DNA from: DSXH01 sp964532065
GTDB lineage: Bacteria > Bacteroidota > Ignavibacteria > Ignavibacteriales > Melioribacteraceae
Length of the DNA: 64,000 nucleotides
Assembly (NCBI GenBank): GCA_964532065.1
Contig: CAZHHG010000002.1
Location: 1 to 64,000 of the forward strand
Direction: 5' to 3'
In this document: positions 1-9,811 of the stretch, one piece after another
Layout of the letters: each line of letters starts with the position of its first letter
Numbering within the stretch: position 1 is the stretch's first letter
Notes under the pieces: generated by a model
The model's input: only the letters and a program-made list of their open reading frames with translations
What the model was told of the DNA's origin: nothing
Databases searched by the model: none
Made by a program: the position numbers and the translations under genes

Positions 1-1303
1 CGATCTTCGTCCACAATTCACCTATTCCGATTTCCACCTTAGACCGTTCAATCTCAAATCCGTAATTATTCACCTCGGTCGCAGTCGTCCACTTCAGCCC
101 CGCCTTCCCGTCTTTGCTGCTTCCGGTGAAACTGGTAAGCTCAACAGGAAGCGCTCTTTCAGTAAACAGTGCTAAACGTCCCTGAACCAGACCTCCAATT
201 GTTATAAAGTTGCCGCCGATGTAGATATCGCTACCGTCTATAACAATTGAATAAACAAAAGCATCTGTATCGGGATCCCAGGATTCTGCATTACCATTTG
301 TGTTGTTCAGTTTAGCAATACCGGTTCTCCACTGTCCGCCAATAATAGAGAAACTTCCGCCGCAATAAATATAACTTCCATCAGATTTTATTGAATAGAC
401 TTGACCGCTGGAATTTGGATTCCACGTAGCATCAGCACTGCTGTTTGAAGCGCTCAACTTAGCAATATAATTTCTGGATTGTCCTCCAATTGAAGTGAAG
501 CTGCCGCCGACAAATATTGTGCTTCCGTCGAATGAAATTTCCCTTACATAACTGCTGGGCGCCGGATCCCAGGAAGCATCTGCGTTGCCGTTGGAGTTAT
601 TTAATCTTGCCAGGTAGTTTCTGGTTTGTCCGCCGATAGAAGTAAATTTTCCTCCAGCATATATATATGAATTATTAATTGCCAACGTCCAGACACTATT
701 GTTCGCGCCGGCATCCCAGCCGGCATCGGCATCCCCGTTTGTATCATTCAATTTAGCAATGTAGTTTCTTGTTTGCCCTCCAATTGAAGTAAAATCCCCC
801 CCTGCATAAATGGAACTGCCATCAACAGCAAGCGTATAAACTGTAGATCCGGCATTGGGATTCCATGTTGCATCTGCGTTGCCGTTTGTATTGTTCAGCT
901 TTGCAACTCTATTACGGGATTGACCACCTATAGTTGTGAATGACCCTCCGACATAAATGTAGCTTCCGCTTACCACAATCTTTTTTACAGTCGTGCTTGC
1001 AGAAGGATTCCATTCTGTATCAACCGTCCCGTCGGTATTGTTTATTCTTGCAATGTATGATCTCGACTGGCCTCCGACAATATTAAACTCTCCGCCGAAG
1101 TAGATATTTGTTCCGGCTAATGCTATGCACCAGACAGTACTGCTTGGGCTTGGGTCCCAGGATGCGTCAGCGGCCCCAGTTGAATTATTTAATTTTGCAA
1201 TTCTGCTTCGCGATAGACCTCCAATAGTAGTAAAAGCGCCTCCGGCATAGATATCGCTTCCATCAACAATAACAGAATAAACAGTTCCGCTTGCGTTTGC
1301 ATT
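1..1303 (-). pseudogene. Downstream part of interrupted delta-60-repeat propeller protein
   Basis: Continuation, in the same frame, of the gene that starts at 2278. After the TAG at 1304-1306 the frame stays open to the window edge (about 433 codons). It carries roughly eight more repeats of the form GGxFTxIGGQxRNxIAKLN...W(N/D)P, then a linker reading ALPVELTSFTGSSKDG and WTTATEVNNYGFEIERS. That linker typically precedes the type IX sorting domain in this bacterial group, so the true C-terminus probably lies off the left edge. No other stop or frame change is seen. Translated alone, this part has no start or signal peptide and would be lost unless the stop is read through or is a sequencing error. 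Confidence 0.7.
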
Positions 1304-2278
1304 CTACGTCTCATCAGCCGCGCCAGTGGAATTATTAAGTTTTGCAATTCTGTTTCTGGATGTACCGCCGATCCCCGGAAAGGAACCGCCCGCATAAATG
1401 TCTGCACCGGATACTGCAAGAGTATAAACCTTACTGTTTGCGTTTGGATTCCATGTTGCGTCTGCAAGTCCATCGGTGTCGTTTAATTTGGCAATGTAGT
1501 TTCTTCCCTGTCCGCCGATATTAGTAAACTCACCTCCGGTATAAATATCGGTGCCGCTTACTGCAATTGTGTTCACCGGATTATCAGCATTCGGATTCCA
1601 GTTAATATCCGCATTGCCGGTTGAGTTGTTCAGTTTTGCAATTCTATTTCTGGACTCTCCCCCAATTGTTGTGAAATGTCCGCCCGTGTAAATATTTGTA
1701 CCACTGACTGTAACAACATGAATGTTGCCGTTTGGATTGGGGCTCCAGGAAGCATCTGCGCTGTTGCTTGAGCTGCTAAGTTTAGCAAGATAGTTTCTGG
1801 AAACACCGCCGATTGTCGTAAAATCACCTCCAACATAGATATCGCCGCCACTCACAGCTATCGATACCACATAGTTATTTGCATCGGGATTCCAGCTCGC
1901 GTTTACGGTTCCGTCTGAATTGATATGAGCGATGTAATTTCTATCGTACGATCCGACTTTTGTAAACGAACCGCCGATGTACCACCCTCCGCTTCCATCG
2001 GGTGCCGCGGCATAGATTATTCCATTAATTTTTGGAAAGCCGGTACTTAAAGTCGAAGAGGATGTTGTAACTTTAGCACCGCTGCCGGTGTTTGGTCCGA
2101 CTACCGTGAACCATCCGCCGATGTATGTATAGTCTCCGTCTACAGCGATTGTCTCTATTGTTCCATTAGTTACACACATGTTGCTGTTGGGAGTGGAAGT
2201 CTGGGCAGAACAAATCGGGGAAAGAAATAATAGTATTATGTAGATCGTTGTAGCCGTCGGGAACTTATAGTGTTCCAT
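1304..2278 (-). CDS. Secreted delta-60-repeat beta-propeller protein, N-terminal part ended by an in-frame TAG
   Basis: Starts MEHYKFPTATTIYIILLFLS with a Sec signal peptide ending near SAQ; an ATG five codons upstream is possible, but it only lengthens the n-region. The body is about six tandem repeats of about 51 residues with GGDFTTIGG and WNPNAN motifs, the signature of delta-60-repeat (NHL/kelch-like) propeller proteins exported by Bacteroidota-related bacteria. The reading frame stops at TAG exactly where every sibling repeat has the Trp codon TGG of the WNPNA motif. The stop therefore looks like a point nonsense change or base-call error rather than the natural end. Role inferred: surface or secreted propeller of unknown ligand. 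Confidence 0.75.
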   Translation of the reverse strand: MEHYKFPTATTIYIILLFLSPICSAQTSTPNSNMCVTNGTIETIAVDGDYTYIGGWFTVVGPNTGSGAKVTTSSSTLSTGFPKINGIIYAAAPDGSGGWYIGGSFTKVGSYDRNYIAHINSDGTVNASWNPDANNYVVSIAVSGGDIYVGGDFTTIGGVSRNYLAKLSSSSNSADASWSPNPNGNIHVVTVSGTNIYTGGHFTTIGGESRNRIAKLNNSTGNADINWNPNADNPVNTIAVSGTDIYTGGEFTNIGGQGRNYIAKLNDTDGLADATWNPNANSKVYTLAVSGADIYAGGSFPGIGGTSRNRIAKLNNSTGAADET

Positions 2279-2538
2279 AATCTGTAGCCGCATCGTAATA
2301 GAAATATATTTTATATTTTAATTTCTACCGATGAACAGAAGTATTGAATGCTACAATAAATAGGATAATAGAAAATAGAGTCTGGTGTAATTACGCATTT
2401 AGAAGAAATAGAAGCAATAGAAATATTATCCGTCAATTATAAGCGGAAGCAGAGTCCTATTTGAAATCTGAATTATTATTGAATTGCAATTAGGAGGCTG
2501 TCATACATAATTAATCCTAAAATCGGATTCCGGATTAA

Positions 2539-2559
2539 GCCTGCCTACCGCAGGCAGGC
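2539..2559. repeat. GC-rich palindrome (REP-like hairpin)
   Basis: GCCTGCCT and AGGCAGGC arms (8 bp, perfect) around the loop ACCGC, in an AT-rich intergenic stretch of 287 bases that otherwise holds no gene. The compact palindrome contrasts with its surroundings and resembles dispersed REP-type elements. It could also act as a transcription end for the hydrolase gene whose stop codon lies 22 bases away. Only one copy is seen in this window. Confidence 0.5.
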
Positions 2560-2580
2560 CCGGAAAAACGGTGGAGAAAA

Positions 2581-3447
2581 TTAAAGTATAAAAGTCTTTA
2601 TTTCTTTAGCAAGTAGAGAAGGATGTTCGTATGGAATGAAATGCCCGCACTCATCAATCAAAATCAGTTTTGAATCCGGTATCCGCGAAGCTCCTTCCCA
2701 GGCAATTTCTTCGGTTGTAATGTTCTTGTGAAGATTTTTATTCGGTATCCAGCGGTCGTTTTTTCCGAAGAAGATCAGCACCGGCTGCTTTATCTCTTTC
2801 AATCGATGATAGACCGGATAATCGAGGAGGCCGTTAAGTGAATTTACAACTATCCGGCAGTAATCGCCGAAGTTTTTAAACGCCTTCATTTTAATTCTAT
2901 CATCGATCATCGGTTTAACATCATCATTCATCCTAAAAAAGTTTGAACGGAAACTCGCGAGGATATCATCATCGCCCGCAGAGTAATAAAGCTGTTCCGT
3001 ATTATATTTTTTGATAAGGGCTGTTTCATTACCGCTGAAAATTTCGAATCCGGCCGGGGCTAATAAAACAAGCCGCTTAATAAGAGAAGGGAATTGCAGA
3101 GAGGCGGCAATTGAAATCTGTCCCCCCATCGAATGACCGGCGAGAGTTATATTTTCCAGTTCAAGTTTTCTGATGAACGAAGAAATTACTTCAGTGTAGA
3201 ATGTAACGGCTCCGCTGTGAATGCCCGCGGACGACTTGCCGTATCCGGGAAGATCGATAGCAATACATCTGAAATCGTTTGAAAGCAGCGGAATAAGTTT
3301 AAGCCACGCGGGAATGTAACTCGATAATCCGTGAATGAAGAGGAGCACATCATTCCCTTTTCCGGCATCATAATACGCGATCGATTTTTGATCTTCGATC
3401 TCTATGACGGAGTAATCGAAATTATAGTTCAGTTCGGGGAATTGCAT
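2581..3447 (-). CDS. Alpha/beta hydrolase, cytoplasmic paralogue
   Basis: 288 residues with the full alpha/beta-hydrolase layout: oxyanion motif HG at 39-40, DLPGYGKS near 65-72, nucleophile elbow GHSMGGQ with Ser106, a GKNDRW acid region, and a C-terminal CGHFIPYEHP carrying the catalytic His. No signal peptide, so it is probably cytoplasmic. It is clearly related to the next upstream gene (same GHSMGGQ, DLPGYGKS, CGH motifs and length), so the two are a tandem duplication with different locations. Last gene of a long same-strand run. Likely an esterase, lipase or C-C hydrolase; the substrate cannot be read from sequence. Confidence 0.88.
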   Translation of the reverse strand: MQFPELNYNFDYSVIEIEDQKSIAYYDAGKGNDVLLFIHGLSSYIPAWLKLIPLLSNDFRCIAIDLPGYGKSSAGIHSGAVTFYTEVISSFIRKLELENITLAGHSMGGQISIAASLQFPSLIKRLVLLAPAGFEIFSGNETALIKKYNTEQLYYSAGDDDILASFRSNFFRMNDDVKPMIDDRIKMKAFKNFGDYCRIVVNSLNGLLDYPVYHRLKEIKQPVLIFFGKNDRWIPNKNLHKNITTEEIAWEGASRIPDSKLILIDECGHFIPYEHPSLLAKEIKTFIL

Positions 3448-3531
3448 TATCGTCTTTTAAAAGGAAAAGCCCCGGATTCCGAACAGCAAAAGAGGGGGTG
3501 TTTCGCTGCAGGGTCTGCGGGGCAGAGAAAA

Positions 3532-4476
3532 TTATTTAAGAAAATCTAAAACAGCGTTAGTGAATTCTTCCGGCTTTTCAATCTGAAGCATATGACCGCA
3601 GTTATCAATTTCATACAACCTGCAGCCGGGAATCTGCGATGCGCCCCATTTGAAAACATCCGAAGTAAAACCGGGGTTAAGATACGGATTTGGAATCAAA
3701 CCGTCATATTTTCCGTAAACTATAAGTGTTGGAACGGAAATATTTTTAATTTTGTCGAATGTCGGTTCATCCAGCATCGCATTAACGCATCGTACAACCG
3801 TATAGGTGAACTCATCGAAGTCCTTAGCTTTGGACATTCTTACACGTTCTTCAACCATCCATTCCCATCTGTTGTCGTCCCAGGAATAGAAATTGTTAGC
3901 GAGATTTCTTCTGATCCCGTCCTCGTAAGTCTTCTTTACGCCGTTCATCGTCATAACGCTTCTTAGCCAGTCGCCTTCTCCTTTTTCAAACTCCTCGATT
4001 CCAGCCGGTGATGCCAGTATCAGTTTCTCAAGTCGTTCCGGATATTTAAGCGAGAACATGATTGCGATCTGTCCGCCCATCGAATGCCCGGCTATAGTAA
4101 ATTTATCCAGTTTCAATTCGTCGGCAATCAGTTTGATCTGTTCTGCATAGAATGAAATCGAATAAGGATAGGCACCCTTACCGGATTTTCCGTAGCCGGG
4201 AAGATCAACCGCAATTACCCTGAATTCTTTCGATAACTCCGGAATCACATACCTCCAGAATCCCGCATTGCTCGCCAGTCCGTGAACGAGTATAAGAGTT
4301 TTAGGGCCGTTGCCGGCTTCGATGTAGGCGATCTCCGGATTTTTCAGAATTGATTTAGTCGGGAATCCGTAATCAATATCCTTGAATTCAAGAGCCGGCT
4401 TATCAGTATAGAGGAATCCTGAACATCCATAAAGACCGATGATTGCAACGATTGTAAATAATAATATTCTTTTCAT
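3532..4476 (-). CDS. Alpha/beta hydrolase lipoprotein
   Basis: 314 residues beginning with a lipoprotein signal: a hydrophobic stretch ending in the lipobox LYGC with Cys18. The mature part has VHG near 64-66, DLPGYGKSGKG near 91, nucleophile elbow GHSMGGQ with Ser132, a GKYDGLIPNP acid loop and a CGHMLQIEKP His motif. The Shine-Dalgarno AGGAGG overlaps the TAG stop of the outer-membrane gene just upstream, so translation is probably coupled to it. Likely a membrane-anchored esterase or lipase acting on a substrate brought in by the neighbouring barrel. Paralogue of the gene at 2581-3447, which lacks the lipid anchor. Confidence 0.88.
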   Translation of the reverse strand: MKRILLFTIVAIIGLYGCSGFLYTDKPALEFKDIDYGFPTKSILKNPEIAYIEAGNGPKTLILVHGLASNAGFWRYVIPELSKEFRVIAVDLPGYGKSGKGAYPYSISFYAEQIKLIADELKLDKFTIAGHSMGGQIAIMFSLKYPERLEKLILASPAGIEEFEKGEGDWLRSVMTMNGVKKTYEDGIRRNLANNFYSWDDNRWEWMVEERVRMSKAKDFDEFTYTVVRCVNAMLDEPTFDKIKNISVPTLIVYGKYDGLIPNPYLNPGFTSDVFKWGASQIPGCRLYEIDNCGHMLQIEKPEEFTNAVLDFLK

Positions 4477-4485
4477 CTCATCCTC

Positions 4486-6051
4486 CTAGAACATTAGCCA
4501 GCTAAGTGAAGTGAATATAACCCACGGATCTTTCGGACGGAGTTTATCGTATGATGCACCCGGCGCATTATAAAAATCCCCGAGCATACAGTATCCGGCG
4601 CTTAAACCAAGAGTGAGAAATACTTTTATGTTGTATTTGATCTCCGCGTTGATTTCAGATCCTATGAAAGACGATCCCCCTGCCGGCTTAACGTTTGAAA
4701 TCGCGGCAGCAAGACCGATCTTACCGCTCAGTTTATTCGGTATAAAATCTTTCATAACAGTAAGAAATCCGGCGGTAACACCAAGCCCCATATTGGAGAT
4801 ATCATGAACCGCGGAATAATATCTGTTAACAACCTGAGGATCCGGGAAGAGGAGAAGAGCTTTGTGTGAACTGTAAATTCCAGTAGGAGAGCCCCAGATA
4901 TTTCCGGTGAGAACGCTTCCAACCGATTTATCAGCCGCACCATTGCCGTCACCGCTTGTAAACTGTGCTTCAAGTGAAATCCTGTCGTTAGCGGTCATTC
5001 CGTATTTGTAAGAAATCATAGCATTCGCGCTTATACCGAAGATGTCCGCATAGGAATTAACCATGTTTTTAGCGGAGACAGTATCAACGTTTCCGAAATT
5101 AGCCATTACGTATCCGTTGGCCCACCATCTTCCGGCCATAAAATCCCTGTTGTAGGAAGCGTGAGTTCCGAGCCAGAATACATTTGCTTCGTATCGCTGT
5201 GTTGGCAGATTAAGCCGGACTGCGCCGTTGTATTCGGCAAGTCCGCTGTTAAGTCCCTGCCCAAGCACAGAAATTCCACCGGCGTTCTTACCTCTGTCCC
5301 ACACATACCACGCATTGGCGCCCCATTCAATCAACGGGGTAACGCGAGATTCAATGTCGAACATCCAGAGAGCAACGTCATCATTCTCCTGAATAATATT
5401 TTCGAAGAGCTGGTAATATCCCGCTCGCATTTGAGTTGTTTTATTAAGATTTGCGAAGAGACTGATTCCAACGCCCTGCGTTCCCCAGTAGCTCAGTTTG
5501 TAAGCGCTTGTCTGTGCAGTGCTTAACGCAGCAATATTCGGATCGCGCACGTTGTCGAAAATTCTCTGAAGACCGACTACAATATTCCAATCAGCATCTT
5601 TCGGACGGATCTCAACATTTGCAAGCAGGGTCTGAAGGTTTACCTGTCCGGCATTAATACCGCCGCCCGTATTACCTCCCACGCCGTAAGCCGCATCGCC
5701 CCACGTCATATCGATCTTGAATAAACTTCTGAACGTCGCAACCCCGTCGAGAATCGAAGGAGTGTAAATGAACATAGGAACGAAACGCTGTTCGAAATAA
5801 GATGATGTTTTGGAATGAGTGTTTGTAGTGTTGGGGCCGAATAATCTTCCGATAATCTGTCCGCGCAGCAGTTCGTTTGTAGGCGCGATATTGGAAGCCG
5901 TGCCGCGCGAGAACCAGTAGCCGATAAATTTGATTTCAGGAATTTTTGGCTCTTCAATTCTTTCGGATTTTGTTCCGGTTGTATCCTGGGCAAAGAAAGC
6001 CGGAGGTACGGAAACGGATAAAAGAAGAGCAAGAATTAATATTTTTTTCAT
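4486..6051 (-). CDS. Putative outer-membrane beta-barrel/porin-like protein
   Basis: Begins MKKILILALLLSVSVPPAFFAQ, a Sec signal peptide. GGAG lies 7 bases before this ATG; a TTG four codons further up is rejected because it would overlap that Shine-Dalgarno. The remaining 500 or so residues are rich in alternating aromatic, Gly and Asn stretches and end in Leu-Met-Phe, the terminal aromatic residue typical of BAM-assembled barrels. No named family is recognised. It sits between a lipoprotein gene and a hydrolase lipoprotein gene, which suggests an outer-membrane entry or export route for this locus's substrate. Function inferred from architecture only. Confidence 0.75.
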   Translation of the reverse strand: MKKILILALLLSVSVPPAFFAQDTTGTKSERIEEPKIPEIKFIGYWFSRGTASNIAPTNELLRGQIIGRLFGPNTTNTHSKTSSYFEQRFVPMFIYTPSILDGVATFRSLFKIDMTWGDAAYGVGGNTGGGINAGQVNLQTLLANVEIRPKDADWNIVVGLQRIFDNVRDPNIAALSTAQTSAYKLSYWGTQGVGISLFANLNKTTQMRAGYYQLFENIIQENDDVALWMFDIESRVTPLIEWGANAWYVWDRGKNAGGISVLGQGLNSGLAEYNGAVRLNLPTQRYEANVFWLGTHASYNRDFMAGRWWANGYVMANFGNVDTVSAKNMVNSYADIFGISANAMISYKYGMTANDRISLEAQFTSGDGNGAADKSVGSVLTGNIWGSPTGIYSSHKALLLFPDPQVVNRYYSAVHDISNMGLGVTAGFLTVMKDFIPNKLSGKIGLAAAISNVKPAGGSSFIGSEINAEIKYNIKVFLTLGLSAGYCMLGDFYNAPGASYDKLRPKDPWVIFTSLSWLMF

Positions 6052-6122
6052 TTTTCGCTCCAATAGAAATTGAAGAAAGAGGATCGGTATTTATTCAATA
6101 CCAATCCGCCTCCCAATTCAAA

Positions 6123-6656
6123 TTATTGCTTTACATATTTCTGTACGTAGATTGCATATTTAGTTCCGGCAATAGTAGTGCTTCCGAAACCGCCAGCTGC
6201 TGTAGGAGCGGAAACTCCCGTAAGAGGCGGAGTTGTCTGGATTACTTCGTATGTCATCTTGGTTCCGCTGATCGCATAAATTCCTGTCGCGGTAACCGCA
6301 GCCGGTGAACTCTGGTTTGCAACGATCGTGTAGATCTTTGCGCCCTGGGTACCGTAGGTCGCGCTGGCATCAGTGCTCGTGGTTTCAGTATTTGTATAAG
6401 TACCGGTTAATGTGGTTGTTACGTTGCTCTTGTCCGTCTGAACAACTGTATAGGATTTGTTAGCATTGAATGTTGCGGTAATTTTTGCAACGTTGAATGG
6501 AGCGGCGCTCAATCCAACCGGAACGTTTGCTCCTTCACATACCCAGACTCCTACAATCGGATCTACAACAACTGGAGCAGTGGATTCTTCTTCGTCGCTG
6601 CAGGCCGACAGGAAGACAAAAGTTAACATTAACAGAAGTGATAATAGCTTTTTCAT
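6123..6656 (-). CDS. Lipocalin-like lipoprotein, function unknown
   Basis: 177 residues; lipoprotein signal MKKLLSLLLMLTFVFLSAC with Cys19, then an acidic spacer (SDEEES) and a Thr/Ser/Ala-rich beta domain. The start of the mature domain (IVGVWVCEG) resembles the GxW strand of lipocalin-like lipoproteins, so a small ligand-binding barrel is possible but unproven. Strong Shine-Dalgarno AAGGAGG before the ATG. Only 21 bases separate it from the ligase gene upstream and 71 from the barrel gene downstream, so it probably belongs to the same transcript. May help deliver or hold a hydrophobic substrate; this is inference. Confidence 0.78.
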   Translation of the reverse strand: MKKLLSLLLMLTFVFLSACSDEEESTAPVVVDPIVGVWVCEGANVPVGLSAAPFNVAKITATFNANKSYTVVQTDKSNVTTTLTGTYTNTETTSTDASATYGTQGAKIYTIVANQSSPAAVTATGIYAISGTKMTYEVIQTTPPLTGVSAPTAAGGFGSTTIAGTKYAIYVQKYVKQ

Positions 6657-6677
6657 ATTTCCTCCTTAAGGATATTG

Positions 6678-8225
6678 TTAAGTTGTTTGTTGTTTGTGTA
6701 TTTCAAGAAGTTTCAGTTTGTTAATTTTTCCGGCGTCTGTTTTTGGAATTTCATTTACGAACTGAACGTACTTCGGTATTTTATATTTTGCGAGGTTTCC
6801 TTTACAGTAATTGATTATTTCATCTTCCTTCATTGAATTATTTTCTTTAAGAACGATGTAAGCCTTGCCGACCTCGCCCCATTTTTCATCGGGCACACCG
6901 ATAACGGCAACTTCTTTTACCGCATCGTTTGTATAGAGATATTTTTCAATTTCCGCTGGATAAACATTCTCGCCTCCGCTTATGAACATATTCTTCTTCC
7001 GGTCAACAACGAAGAAAAATCCGTCTTCATCTTTACGGACTAAATCGCCGGTGTGGAAGTAACCATCAGTAATCGATTCTTTAGTTTCCTTCTCTTTACG
7101 CCAGTATCCGGGAGTTACAACCGGGGAGCGGAGCCAGAGTTCGCCTACTTCATTAATCCCTACATCCTTACCGCTATCGTCAACAATTTTAGTTTCGAAA
7201 TAAAAATTCGGGAAACCGATCGAACCCTTTTTGCTAATCGCATGATCCTGGTGAAGCGAAAAACAGTTAGGCCCTACTTCTGTTAATCCGAATCCCTGAC
7301 GGATCGGGATTCCTTTCTCATGCCATATGTTTATAAGTGGAATCGGCATCGCAGCGCCGCCGACAATGGCATATCTTACGCTTGATAGATCGGCTTCCTT
7401 GAAATAAGGAAGGTCGCTCATCATCTGAAGCATAGTAGGAACACCGAAAAGGAGTGTGGTTTTTTCTTTCTCCATCAATTTCAATATCAATTCAGCGTCG
7501 AAGTTCTGAAGAATTGTATGTGAAGCGCCGTGAAAAAGGAATGGCGTGAAGAGTACATTCCATCCGCCGGTGTGGAAAAACGGCGCGTAGCTTTGTGTAT
7601 GGTCGTTTGAATTAATATCGAGGCGCAAACATGTGTTTACAGCGTTCCAGAAGAGCATGCGGTGATTAATCATAACACCTTTAGATAAACCCGTTGTCCC
7701 GGCAGTGTAAAGGATCATTGCAACATCATCTTCGGTAAATAACCGCGGCGGAATAAAATCAATTTCCGGAAGATCACCGGTTAGAAATTCTGTAATCCCA
7801 TCAATGCTTTTATGAACAGGTATGTTCTTTAATGTCTGAATTTTTTGCGATTGTTCTTTGTATTCCGACTCATAGAAAAATATTTTCGGATCCGCGTCGC
7901 TTATAAGAATATCAAGTTCTCTGGGAGTTAACCGGTAGTTAAGGGGGACAAGAATCGCGCCGCTTTTAACACACGCAAGGAATAACTGAACATATTCAGT
8001 TCTGTTTTTTGAATAGACGGCTATGCGCTCACCGGTTTTAACGCCGAGTTCTTTCGTTAAATAATTTGCCAGCGCGTTTGTTCTTATATTGAATTCGCCG
8101 AACGACCATTTTAAATCCCGGTTGTGTTCACGCAGGAAGAATTTATCGGGTGTGTAATATGCCCATTTGGCCAGCCAATCTGTTTGAAAATTATGAAGCA
8201 TTGCCAATCCATCCCCGGGTTTCAT
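6678..8225 (-). CDS. AMP-dependent acyl-CoA synthetase/ligase
   Basis: 515 residues of the ANL superfamily. Visible motifs are the P-loop YTAGTTGLSKGV (about 170-183), the A5 motif GFGLTEVGP, A7 YFHTGDLVRKDEDGFFFVVDR, A8 KNMFISGGENVYPAEIE, and a C-terminal PKTDAGKINK holding the adenylation Lys. All catalytic elements are present, so it should activate a carboxylic acid to its CoA thioester via an acyl-AMP; chain length or aromatic preference cannot be read. The start is uncertain: the ATG at 8225 or one eight codons in, neither with a clear Shine-Dalgarno. It lies in the same-strand acyl locus, after the symporter gene, so it probably activates the imported acid. Confidence 0.9.
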   Translation of the reverse strand: MKPGDGLAMLHNFQTDWLAKWAYYTPDKFFLREHNRDLKWSFGEFNIRTNALANYLTKELGVKTGERIAVYSKNRTEYVQLFLACVKSGAILVPLNYRLTPRELDILISDADPKIFFYESEYKEQSQKIQTLKNIPVHKSIDGITEFLTGDLPEIDFIPPRLFTEDDVAMILYTAGTTGLSKGVMINHRMLFWNAVNTCLRLDINSNDHTQSYAPFFHTGGWNVLFTPFLFHGASHTILQNFDAELILKLMEKEKTTLLFGVPTMLQMMSDLPYFKEADLSSVRYAIVGGAAMPIPLINIWHEKGIPIRQGFGLTEVGPNCFSLHQDHAISKKGSIGFPNFYFETKIVDDSGKDVGINEVGELWLRSPVVTPGYWRKEKETKESITDGYFHTGDLVRKDEDGFFFVVDRKKNMFISGGENVYPAEIEKYLYTNDAVKEVAVIGVPDEKWGEVGKAYIVLKENNSMKEDEIINYCKGNLAKYKIPKYVQFVNEIPKTDAGKINKLKLLEIHKQQTT

Positions 8226-8279
8226 CCCGTTTTATTAAATCTGCGATAATCAGTTTAATCCGCGTCATCCGCGTTCTAC

Positions 8280-9800
8280 TTAGATAGTTTTTTTATCTTT
8301 TAATAAAATCAAAAGAGTAAATCCAATAATTAATGAAGTTATAATCGCCATAGCCGCGGCTACTCCGGGATTTTCACCGGTAGCTCTTGTAAGCGGAATT
8401 CCAATCTTGCCGTAATAAAATGTAAAGTGAACAATTATCGCCGCAGACGATGCTGCTATTACAGAAATCTTTGGAACGCTCTTAAAAAACATGCCGAATA
8501 ATATAGGCACGAATGCCGCTGAGAAGTATGCGTATACTCCGTTCTGTGCGAAGATAGCGACGCTCAATTTCGGATTAACCAGCTGATCGTATGAAAGCAG
8601 AATAGAGATAACGGCGAAAACCGCGATAACTATTTTATTAGTTAGTATAAATGATTTTTCATTCTTAACCTGATCGGAAGGATAGAATTTCCCGAAGACC
8701 GGCTTAATAATATCTGTAGTCGCGGTCGTAGAGATCGACTGGATCAGTCCTTCAAGTGTAGAAATTCCTGCAGAGATCAGTCCGAGCACAACAACAATCC
8801 CAATGAAAACCGGGAATTCGCGCACAACATAAGCGGGAATTACGCCGTCCATCTTCAATGCCGTTTCGTTGATCATCAAATCCGGAAATGCGATTCTCGC
8901 ATAAAAGCCGGCAAATACAACAGAGAAGAAAATCATCTGGGTTATTGTTCCATAAACAAGATATTTGTTTACATCCCTGTCTGTCTTTAATAGAAGTGAT
9001 TTAGTTATTATGTGAGGCTGGCAGACAATCGCAACACCAATAACTATCTGTGTGAAAACTATTTCGAAAAAATCCCTGAATAGAAAACTCGATTCGTTGG
9101 ATGATTGAACAAGCTTCGGATCGATGCTGCTCAGTTTATCGATAAAGCCGTGAACCCCGTTGCTGAAATGTTCATATCCCGAACCGAGCAGTATAAATGC
9201 AACAACGAGCATTATGATTGCCTGAACCGTATTGGTGTAAACCATCGAGTTGGCACCGCCGAACATCATGTACCCAAAAACAAAAACAACTGTTCCGATC
9301 AACACATACATTTCCGGGACATTTAACGACTTTGATAAAACCTTCGTAAGTCCAACAAGTATCAAAACAATAAATGTGATAAGCAGTAATGATAGAAAAG
9401 CGAAGAAGAGTGAATAGCCCTTGCTCTTATAACGCGTTCCCATCCATTGAGCCATTGTTAATGCCTTAACACTCTCGCCGTGCTTTCTGAATCCTTTTGT
9501 AAGAATTATCAGCGAGATAATCGCCGCAATGGGGTATACGATTCCGAAAGATAGGTAAGCGCTCCAGCCGTAAAACGCTATAAATCCTGGATTGATTATA
9601 AATGTCGCCGCGCTTGTCATTGAAGCTGCGAGAGCGAGTCCGACAGCATAAGGCGGGAACTGAACACTCCCGACAGCGTAATCGCTCATGCTTTTAATTT
9701 TTAATGCTCCACGGATAACGAAGAACATTGTGATCGCAACATAGATCAGAATTAAGATCCATGAAGCCGTAATCATTCCGGATGAAGCAACGTCGGTCAC
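8280..9800 (-). CDS. Sodium:solute symporter (SSS family)
   Basis: 506 residues, about 13 hydrophobic segments, with the SSS-family start pattern SDYAVGSVQFPPYAVGLALA and the A-S-M-T-S-A-A-T-F segment of TM2, as in PutP/PanF-type carriers. GTG start preceded by GAGGTG with a short spacer. It is 11 bases after the KAS III-like gene and 54 before the acyl-CoA ligase, which points to sodium-driven uptake of an organic acid that the ligase then activates. Substrate within the family (proline, pantothenate, acetate and others) is not resolved from motifs. Confidence 0.9.
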   Translation of the reverse strand: MTDVASSGMITASWILILIYVAITMFFVIRGALKIKSMSDYAVGSVQFPPYAVGLALAASMTSAATFIINPGFIAFYGWSAYLSFGIVYPIAAIISLIILTKGFRKHGESVKALTMAQWMGTRYKSKGYSLFFAFLSLLLITFIVLILVGLTKVLSKSLNVPEMYVLIGTVVFVFGYMMFGGANSMVYTNTVQAIIMLVVAFILLGSGYEHFSNGVHGFIDKLSSIDPKLVQSSNESSFLFRDFFEIVFTQIVIGVAIVCQPHIITKSLLLKTDRDVNKYLVYGTITQMIFFSVVFAGFYARIAFPDLMINETALKMDGVIPAYVVREFPVFIGIVVVLGLISAGISTLEGLIQSISTTATTDIIKPVFGKFYPSDQVKNEKSFILTNKIVIAVFAVISILLSYDQLVNPKLSVAIFAQNGVYAYFSAAFVPILFGMFFKSVPKISVIAASSAAIIVHFTFYYGKIGIPLTRATGENPGVAAAMAIITSLIIGFTLLILLKDKKTI

Positions 9801-9811
9801 TTTACACCTCT

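Noticed and set aside
1..2278. CRISPR array or tandem DNA repeat
   Set aside because: The periodicity is about 150 bases, is translated into a degenerate protein repeat and has no constant direct repeat.
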